A stretch of 64,000 bases of DNA, from the NCBI GenBank assembly GCA_964291635.2, contig OZ219899.1, forward strand, positions 292,518 through 356,517, given 5' to 3'. Under the pieces are notes generated by a model. That model was given only the letters and a program-made list of their open reading frames with translations. It did not search any database and was not told the DNA's origin. The DNA comes from JAPPHA01 sp964291635. Its GTDB lineage: Bacteria > Pseudomonadota > Alphaproteobacteria > Rhodobacterales > Rhodobacteraceae. A program made the translations under genes and the position numbers. Within the stretch, counting starts at the first letter, position 1; every line of letters begins with the position of its first letter. Positions 1 through 9,441 of the stretch are shown here, piece after piece.

Positions 1-1
1 T

Positions 2-589
2 GCGCGACAGGCGGAGACCCTGAAGGAACTCGAGGCCGAGAACGAAAGGCTCCGCTCGGCGCGTGCGACGCATGAGAAGGCACGTTTCGGGAGCACCAGC
101 GAGAAGAAGAGCGGGAAGGGGTCCGGATCCGGCAGCAGCCGGAAACGTGGCCAGCAGGCGGACAAGCCCGGGCACGGCCGGACACCGCGTCCGGACATGG
201 AGCGCAAGTCCGAGGCTCACGACCCGCCGGAGGAGGAGCGTGTCTGTCCCTGCTGCGGCCTTCCCTACGTGAAGAACGGCAGCCATGACTCCTAGACCAT
301 CGAGATCGAGGTCAAGGCGCATGTCCGGATCATCCAACGCAACCGCTGGCGGCGCAACTGCACCTGTGCGTCGGCGCCGCAGGAGGTTTCGGCGCCCCCG
401 GTTCCCCGGCTGTTTCCCCACACCGCCTACGGCATCAGCTTCTGGGTCTGTTTCCTGTTCGAGTGTTTCGCCTGCCACCGGCCGCTGAACCGGGTCGCGG
501 CATGGATGCGCGACCAGGGGCTGCCGGTCTCGCCCGGGACCCTGGGCTCCAGCATCCACAGGCTGATTCCGTTGTTCGCGCCGCTGTAG
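2..589 (+). pseudogene. IS66-like transposase, N-terminal remnant
   Basis: One reading frame runs from the window edge through an in-frame TAG (293-295) to a second stop at 587-589. Before the first stop it shows a coiled-coil style start (QAETLKELEAENERLR), the phrase RFGSTSEKK and a CPCCG zinc-ribbon half; after it come a basic stretch with a CTC motif and LFPHTAYGISFWV. This is the order found at the N-terminus of IS66-family TnpC transposases (leucine zipper, zinc ribbon, helix-turn-helix). The DDE catalytic domain is missing, so this is a dead fragment. The 5' part lies outside the window. Confidence 0.7.
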
Positions 590-828
590 GGTCCCGGAAT
601 ATTATGGTTTGAGACGGCTGGTTTTTCCCACGTTCCCTGCGGGCGTTTTTTTCAATGATTCAGGGACAAACCGGGACGGATTTTCTTCCCCAAGCAGGGT
701 TTTTCAAGTAGCAACCCTGTCAGTTTGAAAGCATATCAAGCAGCTTTTTTGGCGCAGGCCGGTCGCGGCCGGTTGCTTTCGCTTGCCTGCCGGTCTTTCC
801 GGTCGGCGGGACGCCACGAATGGCCTGA

Positions 829-1524
829 GACAGAAAAGGGTGGCCCGCGCGATTTTGCCCCTCGCCGGGCCATGGGCAGCCAGTACAACTACGCTTTGAG
901 ACAGAACTGACCGCCGAGGAGTATGTTAGCCGCGAGGAGTGGAGGAACGCAAGCTTTCCTCCCTGCCTGAAAGGCCGTTGCGGGCGCGACTGCGGGCTGA
1001 TGCGTCACGGGACCTACGGGCGGAAGACGCCGGTTCCGATGCGCGTTGCCCGCTTCGACTGCGGTGACTGCCAGACCACGATCAGCCGTCTACCGGATTT
1101 CGCCGCGGCGCGGTGCCGCGGTTCGCTGCAGGAGATCGAGGACGCCATGATCGTTCTCGCCGAGGCCCCGAGCCTTTGGGCGGCGGCCCGGCGCCTGTTT
1201 CCTCACCGTGACGAGTTGTCGAACGCGATCCGCGATCTTCTTGGCGCATTCATGGCGGTTTTGCTCTTCCTGGAGGCCGTGGTCACGCTGCGGCCTGACC
1301 TGTTCAGGGGATGCCCGGCGGACCTGGTGTCGATGCGCGCTGCGCTCGGCACCGAAACGCTGCTGGTCGACCTGCGCCGGGAGATGACGGCCCAGCTGCA
1401 ATTCCTGCCGCCTCCCGTCGGATTCCGGCCTCCCGGGAAGGGTGGGAAATCCCCGACCGGGCCTCCAACACTATTCGAACCCTGTTCCGGGGCCACCGAT
1501 CGCGGCAGATGGGGCGGTTCCTGA
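829..1524 (+). CDS. DUF6431-like IS-associated protein (start unclear)
   Basis: The frame is open from 829 to the stop at 1522-1524. It contains a cysteine-rich start (CLKGRCGRDCG, then DCGDC), followed by ISRLPDFAAAR and a helical region ending in FLPPPVGFRPP. That resembles DUF6431 proteins, which often accompany insertion sequences and carry a zinc-ribbon start. The first ATG is at 1000, but starting there would lose the first cysteine cluster. No good upstream ATG or GTG was found, so the natural start may be lost. The last ~30 residues, after ~1437, look unrelated to the family, and the neighbouring transposase frame begins to look genuine at the same point. This suggests two gene pieces joined here. 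Confidence 0.45.
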   Translation, partial: DRKGWPARFCPSPGHGQPVQLRFETELTAEEYVSREEWRNASFPPCLKGRCGRDCGLMRHGTYGRKTPVPMRVARFDCGDCQTTISRLPDFAAARCRGSLQEIEDAMIVLAEAPSLWAAARRLFPHRDELSNAIRDLLGAFMAVLLFLEAVVTLRPDLFRGCPADLVSMRAALGTETLLVDLRREMTAQLQFLPPPVGFRPPGKGGKSPTGPPTLFEPCSGATDRGRWGGS

Positions 1525-2537
1525 ATGAGGACGCCGGAGGCATCGTTGAGGAGCAACAGGTGCTGCGGGCCGGCATGGAGACGGCGGTGTGGTTCAACGT
1601 CGACGACACCGGCGCCCGCCACAAGGCCGAGAACGGCTATTGCACGGCGGTTGGCAATGATTTCTTCACGCATTTCCGGTCCACCGGCTCGAAGAGCCGC
1701 CTCGACTTCCTTGAGCACCTCTGTGCGGGGGAGGAGACGTACACCATCAACGACGCCGCACTCGACTACATGCGGACAAGGAAGCTGTCGGAGAAATGCA
1801 TCGCGCTTCTCGCCGCCCACGGGCAGCGGCGCTTCGGTGACGGCGATGAGTGGCGGGCCCATCTGGAGGTGCTGGGCATCGCCGGGACGAAAGGCCCGGC
1901 GACGATCGCCACGGAGGGCGCGCTCTGGGGGACGATCTGCGATGGCGGGCGTATAGCCGGAACCGTGATCCTGAGCGACGATGCCGGGCAGTTCAATGTC
2001 GGCGACCTCCATGCCCTGTGCTGGATTCACGCTGAACGGAACATTCGCAAGCTGGACGGAAGCACCCCGTACCAGCATGAACGGGTCGATGGGGTGCTCG
2101 ACAGGGTCTGGAAGCTCTACCGCAGTCTTGGCCGCTACCGGAAGCGTCCCACCGCGTTGCGCAAGCGTGTCATGGAGAAGCGGTTCGACCAACTCTTCGG
2201 CACCATCACCGGTTACGCCAGCCTCGACCGGTTGATCAAGCGGCTGAAGAAGAACAAGGACGAGCTCCTGCGCGTGCTCGACCATCCGGAGACACCGCTG
2301 CACACGAACCAGATCGAGAACGACGTTCGCTCCCACGTCACCCGGCGCAAGGTCTCGTTCGGAACCCGGAGCGAGGCCGGGCGCGCGGCACGGGACGGCT
2401 ATCTCGGAGCGTTGAAGACCTGCAACAAGCTCCGCGTGTCGTTCTGGGACTATGTGAGGAACCGTCGTCTTGGCGTTGCCGGTGCTCCCGAAGTGCCGAG
2501 GCTCGCCGACCTCATCAGGCAGCGCGCCGCGACCTGA
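1311..2537 (+). pseudogene. IS66-like DDE transposase, N-terminally truncated
   Basis: A 408-residue open frame. Only the part from about 1440 (GWEIPDRASNTIRTLF onward) looks like a real transposase; the first 40 or so residues are the shadow of the overlapping DUF6431 frame. Transposase-like motifs are VDDTGARH near residue 100, CWIHAERNIRKL near 240 and TNQIENDVRSHVTRRKVS near 330, matching the spaced D..D..E plan of IS66-type enzymes. The N-terminal DNA-binding part is missing, so I treat it as a truncated copy. ATG 1509 is an alternative internal start. No terminal inverted repeats could be assigned. Confidence 0.65.
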
Positions 2538-2714
2538 CACTCTCCGACCCGACACCGTCGGAGCGCATCCGGAAATCATCCGGTCCGGAGAACTCGCCAG
2601 TACCGCCCGTCGAAGCCAATCTTGACCTCCAGGAAGTGCCCGAACACGACGTCAGGGTCAGCAGCGATTCCCGGAAAGTTGCCCCTATTACATTTTCTGG
2701 CAAGCACTATATAA

Positions 2715-3176
2715 GCCCCCTTCATTACGCAAAAGGAAACTGCGGCCGCGCAGGCCTTCATGGATAGCCTCACGGTCGACCAGAGAGAACAGGCCGTTCG
2801 TGCCGCGGAACCCATCGACCTCTTGCTGGGACCCGGAATGTTTGGCGCGACAGTTGCGCCGGAAGGTATCAAGGGCAGCGACCTGACGGCCATGCAGAGA
2901 TTGCTGCTCCTGGATGTGATCTAGGCCCGCTTGGGTTTCATGAACAGTGACGACTATGCCGATAAAATGCAAACCGTGGTGGCCGAAATCGAGGACACGC
3001 ACTTTGGATGGTGGGGGCAGCAAGATGCCCTGGGCGCCGTGTACTTCCGCGTGACCAGCCCGTCCCTCGTGCTCGAATACGCGTCGCAAGACGGTGACGG
3101 CACCGCAGATCACGCCCACAGCATGTATCGTGAACTTGACAACGACTACGGTTCCGCGTGGGTCGGGTCCAATTGA
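2715..3176 (+). pseudogene. DUF3500 family protein, C-terminal remnant
   Basis: One frame reads AAAQAFMDSLTVDQREQAV, then LLLGPGMFGATVAPEGIKG, then an in-frame TAG (2922-2924), and resumes with ARLGFMNSDDYADKM, HFGWWGQQ and ADHAHSMYRELDNDYG. This is the C-terminal half of DUF3500 proteins, which end with a similar H-H-S-x-R-D-x-x-x-D-(Y/F)-G pattern. There is no frameshift: a single sense-to-stop change inside it and loss of the N-terminal half have killed the gene. The upstream frame is closed by TAA at 2712-2714. The family's function is not established. Confidence 0.65.
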
Positions 3177-3886
3177 ACCAGGCTGGATTCGTTCATGCTG
3201 TATGGGACCGGCATGATCGGGCAAATCAATCGCCGCAAAGACCCTTACAGATCAAGGATGGCTGGCAGGACCGGGCGTGCCACAGTCGTGGCCAGGACGC
3301 TTTCCGGTTTCTTGGTGAGGAAGAGGCGAACCGGAAACGACGATTTCGCCTGGATGCTGGGAAAAGACAGTTCCTTCCGGTCAACCAACCGGTGACGAAA
3401 CGCTATGTCAGGAAGGCGCCATTGATGCTTGGGCGTAACGAAACCAAGCAGCGACGCGGAGGGAATCGCAATCTGCCCACCCGTCTGCGAATCACCGCAA
3501 GCACTATAGCTGTGACGATTTGCAGCCCGAAGTGCGTTCGACCGCGACCGCGGTACTCGGGACCGTCTCAAACAGCCTGCACTCCCCTGTCGGTACAGGC
3601 GTCGGAACGATTAACACGCCGGCTGTCGGGACACGCGACACGCGACACCTGAGCGACAATGAGCTGACCCAATTCTCGATTTCAGAGGCGATTTCAGCGA
3701 CAGTTTGCCAGATCGAAAAAGGTGTCCTTGCCCACTGCCGACGTTTCCGTCATTTCTCGGCAGATCTCTCGAGCCGTCCGGTCGCGTCGTCCGTTGGAGA
3801 GGTGGGCCTACAGCGCAAGACGGGTTTCATCGCCGGGCATTGTGAATGCCGGCAAGTCAGCCGGCAAGACAATGGACACGGTGAGT
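3177..3886. other. 710 bp without a recognisable gene
   Basis: Short open frames occur on both strands, but none shows a recognisable family, a ribosome-binding site or a consistent reading. A short direct repeat of ACGCGAC sits near 3635. It is probably decayed sequence between the mobile remnants and the SRPBCC gene. Confidence 0.4.
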
Positions 3887-4339
3887 TCACGAAGTGGAAG
3901 TGACATGGGCGGCGATGTTGTTTGCCTGAATGTCCCAGCCTTGGGTGTTGCCGCGCAGAACTTCATTGCGGCGCGGTTCAGGTATCGCGTCGAAACCGCT
4001 CTCGACGATGGTCAAACGGGTTCCGTCCGTTGTTGGTTCCAGGCGAAATTCGACAAGCGTCATTGGCTGCTCGGAAATGTCAACTCCGGACTTCTCGTCG
4101 AAATCGTGCCATCTGAATGACAAAATCTGCTCGTGATCCATGCACTCAATAACCGCACGCCATGGAAGGTGTTCGCAGCCCGGATAGGCCATCATGCCCG
4201 TTGACACGGTTCCGGTTTTGAACGGGCCATCCAGCTTGACACGGAACCACTGTCCAAACTCCACGGGATCGGTCAAGGCGTGCCAAACCCGCGAAACTGG
4301 CGCTTCCAGATCAATTGTCTTGACGATACGTTCGGTCAC
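3887..4339 (-). CDS. SRPBCC / AHSA1-like domain protein
   Basis: A 150-residue protein of the SRPBCC (START-like helix-grip) superfamily, AHSA1 type. It starts with VTERIVKTIDLEAPVSRVWHALTDP, then FGQWF, and has the WHDF..FRLEP..GTRLTIVESGF pattern that closes the beta sheet before the long C-terminal helix. The GTG at 4339 is chosen because AGGGAG lies about nine bases upstream and the SRPBCC fold begins immediately; an upstream in-frame start would add 19 unrelated residues. Such proteins bind hydrophobic ligands or act as co-chaperone-like factors, often beside ArsR regulators. No ArsR gene is adjacent, so the ligand is unknown. This is the only intact-looking gene in the first 5.9 kb. Confidence 0.75.
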   Translation of the reverse strand: MTERIVKTIDLEAPVSRVWHALTDPVEFGQWFRVKLDGPFKTGTVSTGMMAYPGCEHLPWRAVIECMDHEQILSFRWHDFDEKSGVDISEQPMTLVEFRLEPTTDGTRLTIVESGFDAIPEPRRNEVLRGNTQGWDIQANNIAAHVTSTS

Positions 4340-4440
4340 CGGGACTCTCCCTGTTTTCTGTCTTCTCGGCACGCCATTACCAAATGGCAACCACATGTTT
4401 GCAAAAATAGAGGGCGCGCGCCGCGTGACACGTTTTCCTT

Positions 4441-4467
4441 GGGGAATTATATCGATAAGTCACATTT
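4441..4467. repeat. End repeat of the tnpB element, 3' side
   Basis: The minus-strand reading AATGTGACTTATCGATATAA followed by TTCCCC begins at the tnpB stop codon. The same sequence with two changes occurs in opposite orientation at 5795-5819. In IS605-like elements the tnpB 3' end and right end also form the guide RNA scaffold, so the guide would read into the flank below 4441. Confidence 0.6.
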
Positions 4468-5678
4468 AAGCGACCATTCGATCGATTTCACGGGTCACAG
4501 GGGTTGCCAACGCAAATGCCCCTCGCCGTGCAGAAGCGCCAATCCCTGACGCCATGATGTTGCGGGCCGCGTTCAGGTCCGCATGATCCGCGTGGCCGCA
4601 GGCCACGCACGTGAATTCAGCCTGCGACGGGCGGGAAGCCTTGTCCACCCTTCCGCACGCATTGCAGGTCTGTGACGTAAAGGCAGGATCGATCTCCACC
4701 AATGCGCACTTGTAGGCGAGCTTCTCCTTCACGGAGTGCCAGCCGGTGCTCAGGATCTCCCTGTTGAGGCCGGACTTGGCCTTCACCTTCGTGCCGGGGT
4801 TCTCGAGCGTGCCCCTTGCCGATTTGGTCATCCCTGCCGTGTTGAGCTTCTCGACAATCACCGTGCCCGCCCGGTTCGCGATCCGGCGGCTGACCTGGTG
4901 CCGCCAGTTCCTGCGTCGATTGGTCCGCTTCCGAAGCAGGCATTGCAGCCGCTTCCTGGTCCGCTGTCTCCGGTTGGAACCCTTGCGCCGGCGGGCAAGC
5001 CGGCGCTGGTTGCGCCCGATCTTCGCATCAAGCCGGCTCGTATCGGGCGCGGCGATGATCTCCGCCTCTCCGGTCGTGTCCACCACCGCCACCTGCCGGA
5101 CGTTCATGTCCACGCCCGCCAAGACCCCGGTGTCGGGACGCTCCTCAGCCTCGACCTCGTAGCAGACGGTGACATACCACTTGCCGGCGATCTTCCTGAT
5201 CACGGCTTTCACCGGCTTGCCCTCGGGATACGGGTTGCTTCCGCCGGATGCGCATGGGACCAACCCTCGGGACATTGATCATGTCGTCCCTGATGGTGAC
5301 GGCTTCGGGAATGGTGAAGGACGGCGTCGACCCGTGGCGGGACTTGAAGCGTGGATGTCCTGCCTCGCCCCTGAAGAACGCCTTCCACGCATCGGCCTGG
5401 TCCTTGAGCACGTACCGGGTGATGGTGAAGGAGTATGCGCAAAGCCACGGGATTTCGTTGCGGAGGCTGGTGAACTCCTTGCCGAGCGAGAAGAAGGAAA
5501 CCGACGGAGGTTTCTCCCCGTTGGCCTTCGCCTCCTCAAAGGCGTCATTGTGCTGCCCCAGCATCGTGTTCCAGACGAAGCGGCAGGCGCCCGCCTGTCC
5601 AGCCAGGCGCCGTGCGTTCGCCCTGGAGCCGGGCAGAAGCCGGTAGATGATGTTGCGGTATGTGGAAGTTTCGTTCAC
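4466..5678 (-). pseudogene. tnpB: tnpB (IS200/IS605-family RNA-guided nuclease), frameshifted
   Basis: The N-terminal half (YRLLPGSRANARRLAGQAGACRF, FFRGEAGHPRFKSR) and the C-terminal half (GVDMNVRQ, VIVEKLN, CNACG, CVACG, HADLNAARN) of a TnpB lie in different frames and join near 5236-5248. All RuvC-like acidic residues (D of GVDMN, E of VIVEKLN, D of DLNAARN) and both CxxC pairs of the zinc ribbon are intact, so the frameshift is the only visible lesion. GTG 5678 follows an AAGG; a TTG at 5699 is the longer option. There is no tnpA, so this is an IS1341-like element needing a transposase in trans. TnpB uses an RNA encoded at its own 3' end and right end to cut target DNA. Confidence 0.75.
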
Positions 5679-5768
5679 GCGGTCTGGCCTTCGGCACAAG
5701 GTTCGTCTGGTGACGGGAAAGGCTGGCTTCCCGTCACGCGCTCACTATACTATCTGCCTGAATTGCCA

Positions 5769-5820
5769 AGGGATTATACCGAGTTGGCAGCCGGAATGTG
5801 ACTTTTCGATATAATCCCCT
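5769..5820. repeat. End repeat and hairpin of the tnpB element, 5' side
   Basis: Positions 5795-5819 (AATGTGACTTTTCGATATAA then TCCCC) are the inverted partner of 4441-4467. In addition AGGGATTATA (5769-5778) pairs with TATAATCCCCT (5810-5820), giving a stem with a ~31-nt loop. Subterminal hairpins are the feature recognised by the single-strand transposase TnpA of IS200/IS605. Confidence 0.55.
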
Positions 5821-6027
5821 TTCCTTGCGAGGGACGAAGGAACCCCGGCGGTGAGAATTCGAGCCTGCCAGGACCTCAGGCAAGACAATCCGATTCACGC
5901 TGATTCCGCAGAGCGAGTGGCAGGTCGAATTGTCGATTGATGCACGCGTGCAGAATGTCTCGCATGTGCGGTTGGCCAACGCCGGGAAACGCGGTGTACT
6001 GCACGTGGGGCGGGCAGGTGACGCGGT

Positions 6028-6717
6028 TCAGGTGGCCGCAGCGCGGGTCAGCGACAGTCGGGCGGTTTCCAGGTGTTCCTTCATCAGCATCGCCGCACGC
6101 TCCGGTTCCCGTGCGCGGATCGCGTTCATGATCTGTCGATGCTGGTGATTGTACCGGGTGATCGTCTGACGGTTCAGGGTCGCTTCGCGCATGCGTTTCC
6201 ACTCGTTTTGGTGGCGAACAAGGTTCACCCTGGAAACCAGCCAGACCAGGAGGGAGTTTCCGGTTGCCTGGGCAAGTGCTTCATGGAACAGTCCGTCCGC
6301 CTCGGCGAACGCGATCGGGTCGTCCAGGTTGCTTTCCATTTGGGAAAGCAGGTCCTCGAGCATATCGAATTCGGCCTTGCGGCCGTGGAGAACGGCGAGT
6401 CGGCAGACATGGGGTTCAAGTGCGAATCTCGCGTCGACAAGTTCAAGCGGCCGTGCGTTGGCGAATAGCTCGTATGCGGTTAACGAGGTTTCGAGGTCGG
6501 CGTGCGTGACAAATGTTCCGCTGCTGCGGCGGGTCTCAACCAGCCCCTCGTCCTGCAGACTGACAATCGCCTGGCGAATCGTGCCCCGCGAAACCCCGTG
6601 GATACCTGCGAGGTCCCGTTCCGCCGGCAGGCGGTCGTGGCAGCGCAGGGTCCCGTCAAGAATATCGCGCCGGAGTTTCGCCGCTATGTCTGCCGATCCG
6701 GATTTCACTGGGTTCAT
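6028..6717 (-). CDS. GntR-family regulator, FadR/FCD type
   Basis: A 229-residue regulator. Residues ~10-72 form the GntR winged helix (LPAERDLAGIHGVSRGTIRQAIVSL, then GLVETRRSSGTFV). Residues ~85-220 form an FCD ligand domain with the usual ADGLFHEAL..TGN and HRQIMNAIRARE segments, which carry acidic and histidine metal-ligand positions. It is divergent from gmaS, and the 225-bp gap between them holds a perfect palindrome 17 bp before its ATG, so autoregulation and control of the methylated-amine genes are likely. The ligand cannot be told from sequence; a pathway intermediate such as a methylated amine or a glutamyl amide is my guess. Confidence 0.85.
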   Translation of the reverse strand: MNPVKSGSADIAAKLRRDILDGTLRCHDRLPAERDLAGIHGVSRGTIRQAIVSLQDEGLVETRRSSGTFVTHADLETSLTAYELFANARPLELVDARFALEPHVCRLAVLHGRKAEFDMLEDLLSQMESNLDDPIAFAEADGLFHEALAQATGNSLLVWLVSRVNLVRHQNEWKRMREATLNRQTITRYNHQHRQIMNAIRAREPERAAMLMKEHLETARLSLTRAAAT

Positions 6718-6733
6718 TCACATGCGTGTGATC

Positions 6734-6746
6734 TGGTGACTCACCA
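6734..6746. promoter_or_regulatory. Candidate GntR operator
   Basis: TGGTGACTCACCA is a perfect 13-bp palindrome (6+1+6) lying between the divergent gntR and gmaS genes. FadR-type GntR proteins commonly bind short palindromes of the form TGGTnnnACCA, which this contains. It sits where it could block the gntR promoter and, about 200 bp upstream, affect gmaS. Confidence 0.6.
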
Positions 6747-6942
6747 ATAATAAACCAAAATAAACCAATCGCAACTTAGACCCCGCAATTTTTCAGAAAA
6801 TGGTTGAGTATTGGCGAAATTTCGGTGAAATGACTGTCCGAAGATATCGCGACCCGGATCTGAACTGTTTCGGGTCAATGATCAAGACGAGGGGGCACAG
6901 GTCATCGGCCCCGAACATGGAGAGTTTTGCAAGGAGGGCGAA

Positions 6943-8421
6943 GTGGCCACCGATCTCGAAAGATTTGTTGATGCACCTGGCCGTGCCGAAAAGGTCAAGG
7001 AAGTTCGAAAGCTGATCGATGAACGCGGAATCGAATATCTCTACCTGCAGTTCGTTTCGGTTACCGGAAAGATCATGGGAAAGGGTATTCCCGCGGACCA
7101 TTGGGAAAGCATTGCACGGAAAGGATTCCAGCTCGTCTACGGTGCGACTGTCAATCTCTTTACTGATCGGGCCGGGGATTACCTCGGCTACGGGCCCGAA
7201 GCGGCCGAGCTTGTCGGCATACCGGAGCCCGAGACCTTCATGCAATTGCCGTGGGAGAAACGTATCGGCAGGTTTTACTGCACGCTGTTTCGAAATCGGG
7301 AAGAGCGCGAGGATGCGGGTGCATTTTTGACGGCCGATTGCCGCGGGAATCTCCGCAGGTTGCACGACGCCTTCAAGGAAAAACACGACGGTTTGCATCT
7401 GCGTATCGGCACCGAGCCGGAAATGATGTGGCTGAAATTCGACGAGGATGGCAAACCGAAGGACGGATTCTCGAAGCCTTACTGTTATCACATCGACCAG
7501 TTCGAGAGTCTGCGGCCGGTCTACATGCAGGTCATCAAGTACTGCCGTACCATGGGTCTCGACATGATCCAGGGCGACCATGAGGATGCACCGGGCCAAC
7601 TCGAGCTCAACTGGACCTTCGACGATGTTCTGAGGAATGCCGATCGCCTGACAACCTACCGCCAGATCTGTGCCCAGGTTGCACGCGAACACGGCATATT
7701 CGCCTGTTTCATGACCAAACCGTTCATGGGTGTTTCCGCGTCCGGCTGTCACCACAACATCTCCCTCTGGAGGGGCGGAAAGGATGTCATGGTTCGGACG
7801 GGAAACGATCCGGACAACCTGCCGGGGATGACCGAGAACTACATGTACGTGAAGGGCGGCGAAAACACGTTCATGCCCGATGGCGATGACCCTCAGTTGC
7901 CGGGGAAGGCCGGCCTGGAAGCCATCGGCGGGATCGTTCACCACCTGAGGGCACTGACGGCCATCGGGTGTTCGACGGTCAATTCGTACAGGCGCCTCTG
8001 GGACACGGGGTTCTGGGCACCCGTCTTCGCCGACTGGGGGTTCCAGAACAGGACGACGGGCCTCCGCGTCTCGGCCCCGGGACGATTCGAGTACCGTTCG
8101 GTGGATTCGATGGTCAATCCTTATCTCATGGGTGCGACGATCCTTGCGGCCGCGGATGACGGTATCGTCAACAAGCTCGATCCCGGAGAACCGGAAGAAA
8201 GGAACATCTACCAGGCGATGGAAGCGGGAAAACAGGTTCGGAAATTGCCGATGTCCCTCGGTGAAGCGCTCGCAGCCCTCGAGAACGACGAAGTGATCCG
8301 TCGCGGGTTGCCCGGAGAAATGTACCGGCTCTACCACCAGTACAAGTCTGACGAGTGGGCCCGGTTCATGTCGACCGTAACCGACTGGGACAACGAGACG
8401 TACATGGAATGCTTGCCTTGA
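6943..8421 (+). CDS. gmaS: Gamma-glutamylmethylamide synthetase
   Basis: A 492-residue glutamine-synthetase-fold ligase. It probably makes gamma-glutamylmethylamide from glutamate, methylamine and ATP, the first step of the N-methylglutamate route. Visible motifs are the N-terminal beta-grasp MGKGIPADHW, the metal-binding GTEPEMMW and HEDAPGQLELN, the ATP/ammonium region GCHHNISLW and the C-terminal FEYRSVDSMVNPYL. The GTG start has AAGGAGG eight bases upstream. Assignment as GmaS rather than an ordinary glutamine synthetase rests on the directly following mgsABC genes and the downstream TMA/TMAO genes; the sequence family is the GS-III/GlnT-like group that contains both. It is the first gene of the cluster. 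Confidence 0.82.
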   Translation: MATDLERFVDAPGRAEKVKEVRKLIDERGIEYLYLQFVSVTGKIMGKGIPADHWESIARKGFQLVYGATVNLFTDRAGDYLGYGPEAAELVGIPEPETFMQLPWEKRIGRFYCTLFRNREEREDAGAFLTADCRGNLRRLHDAFKEKHDGLHLRIGTEPEMMWLKFDEDGKPKDGFSKPYCYHIDQFESLRPVYMQVIKYCRTMGLDMIQGDHEDAPGQLELNWTFDDVLRNADRLTTYRQICAQVAREHGIFACFMTKPFMGVSASGCHHNISLWRGGKDVMVRTGNDPDNLPGMTENYMYVKGGENTFMPDGDDPQLPGKAGLEAIGGIVHHLRALTAIGCSTVNSYRRLWDTGFWAPVFADWGFQNRTTGLRVSAPGRFEYRSVDSMVNPYLMGATILAAADDGIVNKLDPGEPEERNIYQAMEAGKQVRKLPMSLGEALAALENDEVIRRGLPGEMYRLYHQYKSDEWARFMSTVTDWDNETYMECLP

Positions 8422-8505
8422 GGACATGACAAGCCCGAACGATTGCGGGCGTGACCTGCGTCACGCCCGCGTGTCCTGATGACGTGACTACAGAAAGGGC
8501 CGCCG

Positions 8506-9441
8506 ATGTGTGGAATAGCTGGACTGATTCATCGTGGCCGCAACGCGAATGTCGGTGCCGAGATCACCGCAATGTTGCAGGCGCTCAAGCACAGGGGACC
8601 GGATTCGACCGGATATGCCGTCTATGGATCCGGCGGCGAAGGTGAACTCATCATGCGTCTCAAGGTTGCCGAACAGGAAGACCTGGGACGTGGACGGGGA
8701 ATCCACAAGGTGATCAGGGACCGGATCGATACGGTGGACGGCATACTCGCCGAGCACGGCGCGGCGGTCAGTGCAAAGGAGCACGCAACGGAGTATGCGC
8801 TCCGTTACGTGTTCAGCCACGACGGAGATGTCGCCGACCTTGCCGCGCACATCGAAGAAACCCCCGGAGTGGAAATCCTCTCGCTGGGCCGGGGCCTTGA
8901 GTTGATCAAGGATCTCGGGGACGCTTCTGTCGTGGCGGGAGCCTACGGACTCGACGACTTCACCGGTACCCACGGAATCGGACATACCCGCATGGCAACG
9001 GAATCGGATGTGGATATCCGTTCGGCGCACCCGTACTGGGCCTTCCCCTATAATGATGTTTCCGTCGTGCATAACGGCCAGATCACCAACTACTGGATTC
9101 AGCGCCGCGAGATGGAGCGCAAGGGGCACCGTTTCATGTCGGATTGCGACAGCGAACTGCTGGCCGTCTACACCGCTCACCATCTTTCCGAAGGCTCCTC
9201 GCTCGAGGACAGCCTCAGACGTTCGATCGACGAAATCGACGGCGTGTTCACCTACCTGGTGGCGACACGGAACAGTCTTGGCATGGCGAAGGATACCATG
9301 GCCGCAAAGCCATTGGTCCTTTACGAGAGCGACGACATGATCGCGATGGCATCCGAAGAGGTCGCAATCCGTTCAATTCTTCCGCAGGAAATCGACACCT
9401 GGGACCCGTATGACGAGGAGGTTCGGGTATGGCAGGCATGA
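8506..9441 (+). CDS. mgsA: N-methylglutamate synthase subunit A (class II amidotransferase)
   Basis: A 311-residue Ntn-type glutamine amidotransferase domain protein. It starts MCGIAGLIHRG, so the nucleophile is Cys2 after Met removal. Further family motifs are LKHRGPDSTGYA, GIGHTRMATESDVD, HPYWAFP and VVHNGQITNY. In N-methylglutamate synthase (MgsABC, homologous to the three domains of glutamate synthase and to rhizobial GlxBCD) this subunit acts on the glutamyl-amide substrate. It overlaps mgsB by 13 bp, pointing to coupled translation. The ribosome-binding site is AAAGGG. Confidence 0.85.
   Translation: MCGIAGLIHRGRNANVGAEITAMLQALKHRGPDSTGYAVYGSGGEGELIMRLKVAEQEDLGRGRGIHKVIRDRIDTVDGILAEHGAAVSAKEHATEYALRYVFSHDGDVADLAAHIEETPGVEILSLGRGLELIKDLGDASVVAGAYGLDDFTGTHGIGHTRMATESDVDIRSAHPYWAFPYNDVSVVHNGQITNYWIQRREMERKGHRFMSDCDSELLAVYTAHHLSEGSSLEDSLRRSIDEIDGVFTYLVATRNSLGMAKDTMAAKPLVLYESDDMIAMASEEVAIRSILPQEIDTWDPYDEEVRVWQA

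Noticed and set aside
6793..8427. 544-residue open frame on the minus strand
   Set aside because: It is fully antisense to gmaS; codon bias of the GC-rich gene keeps the opposite frame open. No ribosome-binding site or family.
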